From the NCBI GenBank assembly GCA_038238015.1, contig JBBRYA010000039.1, forward strand, positions 1 through 31,408: a stretch of DNA of 31,408 bases. Direction: 5' to 3'. A program made the position numbers and the translations under genes. Origin of the DNA: DASQFQ01 sp038238015 (GTDB lineage Bacteria; Actinomycetota; Thermoleophilia; Solirubrobacterales; Solirubrobacteraceae). Below, one piece after another: positions 29,600 through 31,408 of this stretch. Positions within the stretch are counted from its first letter, which is position 1. Every line of letters begins with the position of its first letter. A model generated the notes under the pieces. It ran no database searches. It worked only from the letters and a program-made list of their open reading frames with translations, and was not told where the DNA came from.

Positions 29600-30028
29600 G
29601 TGACGGACCAGGTCGCCGCATCGCAGGAGAGTCAGGCAGAGACCGAACGCCGCTCCGCCGTGCTCGCCGAGGTCTCCCGCGAGATGGTGCGCCTCTACAA
29701 GGAGCAGTTCGGGCGCGGGCCGACCAAGGCGCGCACCAACTGGGCCGGGCCCGACACGCTCATCACCGTGCTCGAGTCCACCCTCACCCCGGCCGAACGC
29801 AACCTGGTGAAGATGGGCGAGCACCAGCGCGTGCGCGACATGCGGATCTACTTCCAGTACGCGCGGGTGCGCGGGTTCTGCGAGCCGATCGAGCGCCTCA
29901 CCGGCCGCACAGTGCGCTCGTTCCTGAGCGCGATCGACACCCAGTCCGACGGCCTGGCCATGGAGACCTTCGTCCTGCACCCCGAGGGTTACGAAGGGCC
30001 CTCGCGGATTGGGGCAGCCGAAGATTGA
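29600..30028 (+). CDS. MpsC/DUF2294 family protein, copy 2
   Basis: 142 residues from GTG 29600, 23 bases after copy 1. The same domain features are present: VLAEVSREMVRLYKEQFGRGPTK, NWAGPDTLITVLESTLTPAERNLVKMG, HQRVRDMRIYFQYARVRGF and SFLSAIDTQSDG. Differences from copy 1 are scattered and mostly conservative, so both copies appear functional. DUF2294 proteins are soluble and lack known catalytic residues. Two adjacent copies between an RsbW-like ATPase and a STAS protein suggest a link to the stress circuit, as inference. It has its own -10 box at 29587. Confidence 0.82.
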   Translation: MTDQVAASQESQAETERRSAVLAEVSREMVRLYKEQFGRGPTKARTNWAGPDTLITVLESTLTPAERNLVKMGEHQRVRDMRIYFQYARVRGFCEPIERLTGRTVRSFLSAIDTQSDGLAMETFVLHPEGYEGPSRIGAAED

Positions 30029-30197
30029 GTTTGCGTTTTGCTCGCACGTCGTGCCCGTTGGAGGGCGTACACTCGCCCCCGGGTCCGACTCGCCGCAGGC
30101 GCCGAGGGCACGTCAACCAGCAGGCAAGCCGCCAGCCCCTTCGGCTCGGAGGGGATGTGCACTTCCTCAAGTCACGTGGAATGCGGAGGTGCGCGAC

Positions 30198-30644
30198 ATG
30201 TCGCTGAACCGGTCGGAACTCGAGCCCTTTCTGTGCGAGGTCGATCCTGCGCGAGAGTCCGTGTATGCCCGCCCCTTCGGTGAGCTCGACCTCGCGACGG
30301 TTCCCGTGGTCGAGGCGCGGTTGCGCGAGCTTCACGAGGCGGGCTGGAAGACCATCATCCTCGACCTCCGCGGCGTGCGCTTCCTGGACTCCAGCGGGCT
30401 GCGGATGATCCTCGAGTGGGACGCCATGTCCCGGGCCGACGGCTTCTCCTTCGGCATCGTCCCCGGTCCCCCTCCGGTCCAGCGGCTGTTCGAGCTCACC
30501 AACCTGACCGGGCACCTGCCCTTCGTCGCGGAACGCCACGAGCTGACAGGGAAAGATCAGGCATGGACTCCTTGGCCCGCGTCCGGCGACATCGCGAAGC
30601 ACGGGGCGAGCCCATTGAGGAATCCCGGACGACGGCGAGAGTGA
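30198..30644 (+). CDS. STAS-domain anti-anti-sigma factor
   Basis: 148 residues from ATG 30198, with GGAGG 8 bases upstream. The STAS domain covers about 20-120: VYARPFGELDLATVPVVEARLREL, then TIILDLRGVRFLDSSGLRMIL with the phosphorylation-site serine at 65 or 66, then FSFGIVPGPPPVQRLFELTNLTGHLPFV. A basic C-terminal extension (about 125-148) is unusual for this small family. In partner switching the unphosphorylated protein binds an RsbW-like kinase and releases a sigma factor. The kinase candidate is at 28062 on the other strand. A TACACT box at 30068-30073 may be its promoter. Confidence 0.88.
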   Translation: MSLNRSELEPFLCEVDPARESVYARPFGELDLATVPVVEARLRELHEAGWKTIILDLRGVRFLDSSGLRMILEWDAMSRADGFSFGIVPGPPPVQRLFELTNLTGHLPFVAERHELTGKDQAWTPWPASGDIAKHGASPLRNPGRRRE

Positions 30645-30732
30645 TCGACTCCGCCCGTCGCACCCCCAACGACTCGCCAGCCGGTCCTCCTCGAGCGACC
30701 CTGGGTGCGAGTGCCCTCGAGTGTCACTAAGA

Positions 30733-30754
30733 ATTGGACCACGATTGGACCACG
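30733..30754. repeat. Tandem direct repeat, 2 x ATTGGACCACG
   Basis: Two exact, adjacent 11-bp copies lie 64 bases from the tRNA fragment on its 3' side. Such repeats next to a tRNA end can be arm-type or core sites of a site-specific recombinase. No recombinase gene is in view. Confidence 0.6.
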
Positions 30755-30818
30755 CTCGGATCGACAGTAGGCCTTCTTCCGCCGGGGAAACCCGCCCCTT
30801 TGCAGGTCTATCGCGTAA

Positions 30819-30843
30819 TCGGGGAGACAGGATTTGAACCTGC
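30819..30843 (-). other. 3' fragment of a tRNA gene (T arm and acceptor, probably tRNA-Pro)
   Basis: The minus strand reads a T arm (GCAGGTTCAAATCCTGT) directly followed by an acceptor strand CTCCCCGA. This matches the 3' end of actinobacterial tRNA-Pro. No matching 5' acceptor, D arm or 7-base anticodon loop is found within 100 bases upstream, so it is not a tRNA gene. tRNA 3' ends are the usual attachment sites of integrative elements, and a fragment like this is left at one end of an insertion. Confidence 0.55.
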
Positions 30844-31159
30844 GGCCGCCCGGCCCTAGCCGGTTTATCGCAACGGTCCGCGGCTCCATCCGTGAGCCCT
30901 CCTGCTTCTGCCCTGGCCAAGGCTGTCTTCTCGAACAGCATGAGAAGCTCGTCGCTGGCCACACTCCCGATCGCATGTAGGCCGCTCTTGCAGGCTGCTG
31001 CTTCTCGTCCGCTGCGAGAGCCAGCCGGGAGCCACTCGGGACGCCTGCATCCGCCCGACAGAGGGAGCGGTGTCCCGTTAGGGGATCCCCAACCGATCTG
31101 GCTCTTCCGACAGTGCCGGCTCCCGCTCGCGGGAGCGCAAGCCTCGGTGGCGGTCCTGG

Positions 31160-31408
31160 TCAGCCCTGGAGGCCGTTCCACGACCAGTGCGGGATGCTCA
31201 GGCCGAGCGGGACGTCGTCAGCGGATCGGTGGTAGCCCGACATGGTCGTGGTCGTTGCCCAAGCGAAGTAGTCGTGAAGCACTTGCCGGAGCCGGTTGTT
31301 CTCGACCAGCCCGACGTCGGTCAGGGCCTGATCGAAGCAGGCGATCGCACGGCGGTCCATCTCGTCGTGCTGCCCGTTGCCGCTATGCATCCGCACGACC
31401 GAGGTCTC
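31160..31408 (-). CDS. Globin-like protein, C-terminal part (continues past window)
   Basis: The frame is open to the window edge. The visible 82 residues are RMHSGNGQHDEMDRRAIACF, LTDVGLVENNRLRQVLHDYFAWATTTTM, and SADDVPLGLSIPHWSWNGL. The helix pair and the closing Pro-His-Trp-Ser-Trp resemble truncated haemoglobin-like proteins found in actinobacteria. The haem-binding proximal histidine region would lie upstream, outside the window, so the assignment cannot be confirmed here. The stop is at 31160-31162. Confidence 0.5.
   Translation of the reverse strand, partial: ETSVVRMHSGNGQHDEMDRRAIACFDQALTDVGLVENNRLRQVLHDYFAWATTTTMSGYHRSADDVPLGLSIPHWSWNGLQG

Larger units (their letters stand above)
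30645..31159. other. Gene-poor region with tRNA remnant and tandem repeat
   Basis: This 515-base stretch has no convincing gene on either strand; open frames crossing it on the minus strand look spurious. It contains the 11-bp tandem repeat at 30733-30754 and the tRNA 3' fragment at 30819-30843. Composition is less GC-rich than in the neighbouring genes. The arrangement suggests the scar of an integrated or excised element. Confidence 0.5.

Noticed and set aside
30819..30905. Complete tRNA gene on the minus strand
   Set aside because: Only the T arm and 3' acceptor strand are present; the upstream sequence gives a 5-bp stem with a 4-base loop, not an anticodon arm.
29898..31181. 427-codon minus-strand frame over the STAS gene and tRNA remnant
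   Set aside because: Runs antisense through STAS and contains the AGRPQVQILSPR string that arises when tRNA ends are translated.
1..31408. CRISPR array, insertion sequence or phage gene cluster
   Set aside because: No regularly spaced repeats, transposase or phage structural genes were seen on either strand.

Overview
The window is one continuous stretch of very GC-rich actinobacterial chromosome. The GC content, frequent GTG starts, chains of stop/start overlaps and -10 boxes (TANNNT) lying directly against start codons fit an actinobacterium. The gene content (tandem DUF2294/MpsC genes, a GAF-protein fragment, a CBS-domain pyrophosphatase, an xfp-ackA pair, DUF2188 and DUF427 proteins) most resembles Thermoleophilia/Solirubrobacterales. 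That placement is inference from protein resemblance; there is no rRNA in the window.

Layout. 1-1000: an Xre/MbcA/ParS-type antitoxin followed by a RES toxin cut off mid-domain and joined to a headless, frameshifted cupin gene. 1153-3350: a complete mannitol dehydrogenase-family gene preceded on its strand by a wrecked sugar/polyol ABC ATPase and, head to head with that, the 3' end of a phosphotransferase-like gene. 3351-7667: alpha/beta hydrolase, divergent PadR regulator with its coupled membrane partner, a decayed cupin gene, DUF427, DUF1360 and an unrecognised 192-aa protein. 7751-11722: four glycosyltransferase genes, each overlapping the next. 11780-13224: small charged proteins, a DUF2188 protein, and an ArsR-like regulator downstream of a methyltransferase. 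14074-16006: a methyltransferase divergent from an ECF-like sigma factor, which meets a PAS/HD-GYP protein tail to tail. 16011-20780: a damaged secreted beta-propeller protein, DUF2127, MOSC, GNAT and a damaged wax-ester synthase/DGAT gene. 20834-24693: acetate kinase and phosphoketolase, divergent from a CsoR-type sensor with a visible operator. 24704-28012: isochorismatase-like hydrolase, USP-like protein, CBS pyrophosphatase with one frameshift, adenylate kinase. 28062-30644: an RsbW-like ATPase, a small winged-helix-like protein, two MpsC/DUF2294 paralogues and a STAS protein. 30645-31408: a gene-poor stretch with the 3' third of a tRNA and a tandem repeat, then the end of a globin-like gene.

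How the genes work together. Phosphoketolase and acetate kinase form a complete route from xylulose-5-P or fructose-6-P to acetate plus ATP. The mannitol dehydrogenase could feed fructose into central metabolism, although the nearby ABC ATPase is dead. The four glycosyltransferases probably build one glycan or glycolipid. The kinase-like ATPase and the STAS protein are the two halves of a partner-switching circuit and flank the two MpsC genes.

The most striking property of the window is the number of broken genes. At least seven loci carry frameshifts or internal deletions next to intact neighbours. Some are single-base changes in short homopolymers and could be sequencing errors. Others (RES/cupin, ABC ATPase, second cupin, DGAT) have lost whole segments and look like real decay or collapsed assembly. 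No CRISPR array, complete insertion sequence, integrase or complete RNA gene was seen.
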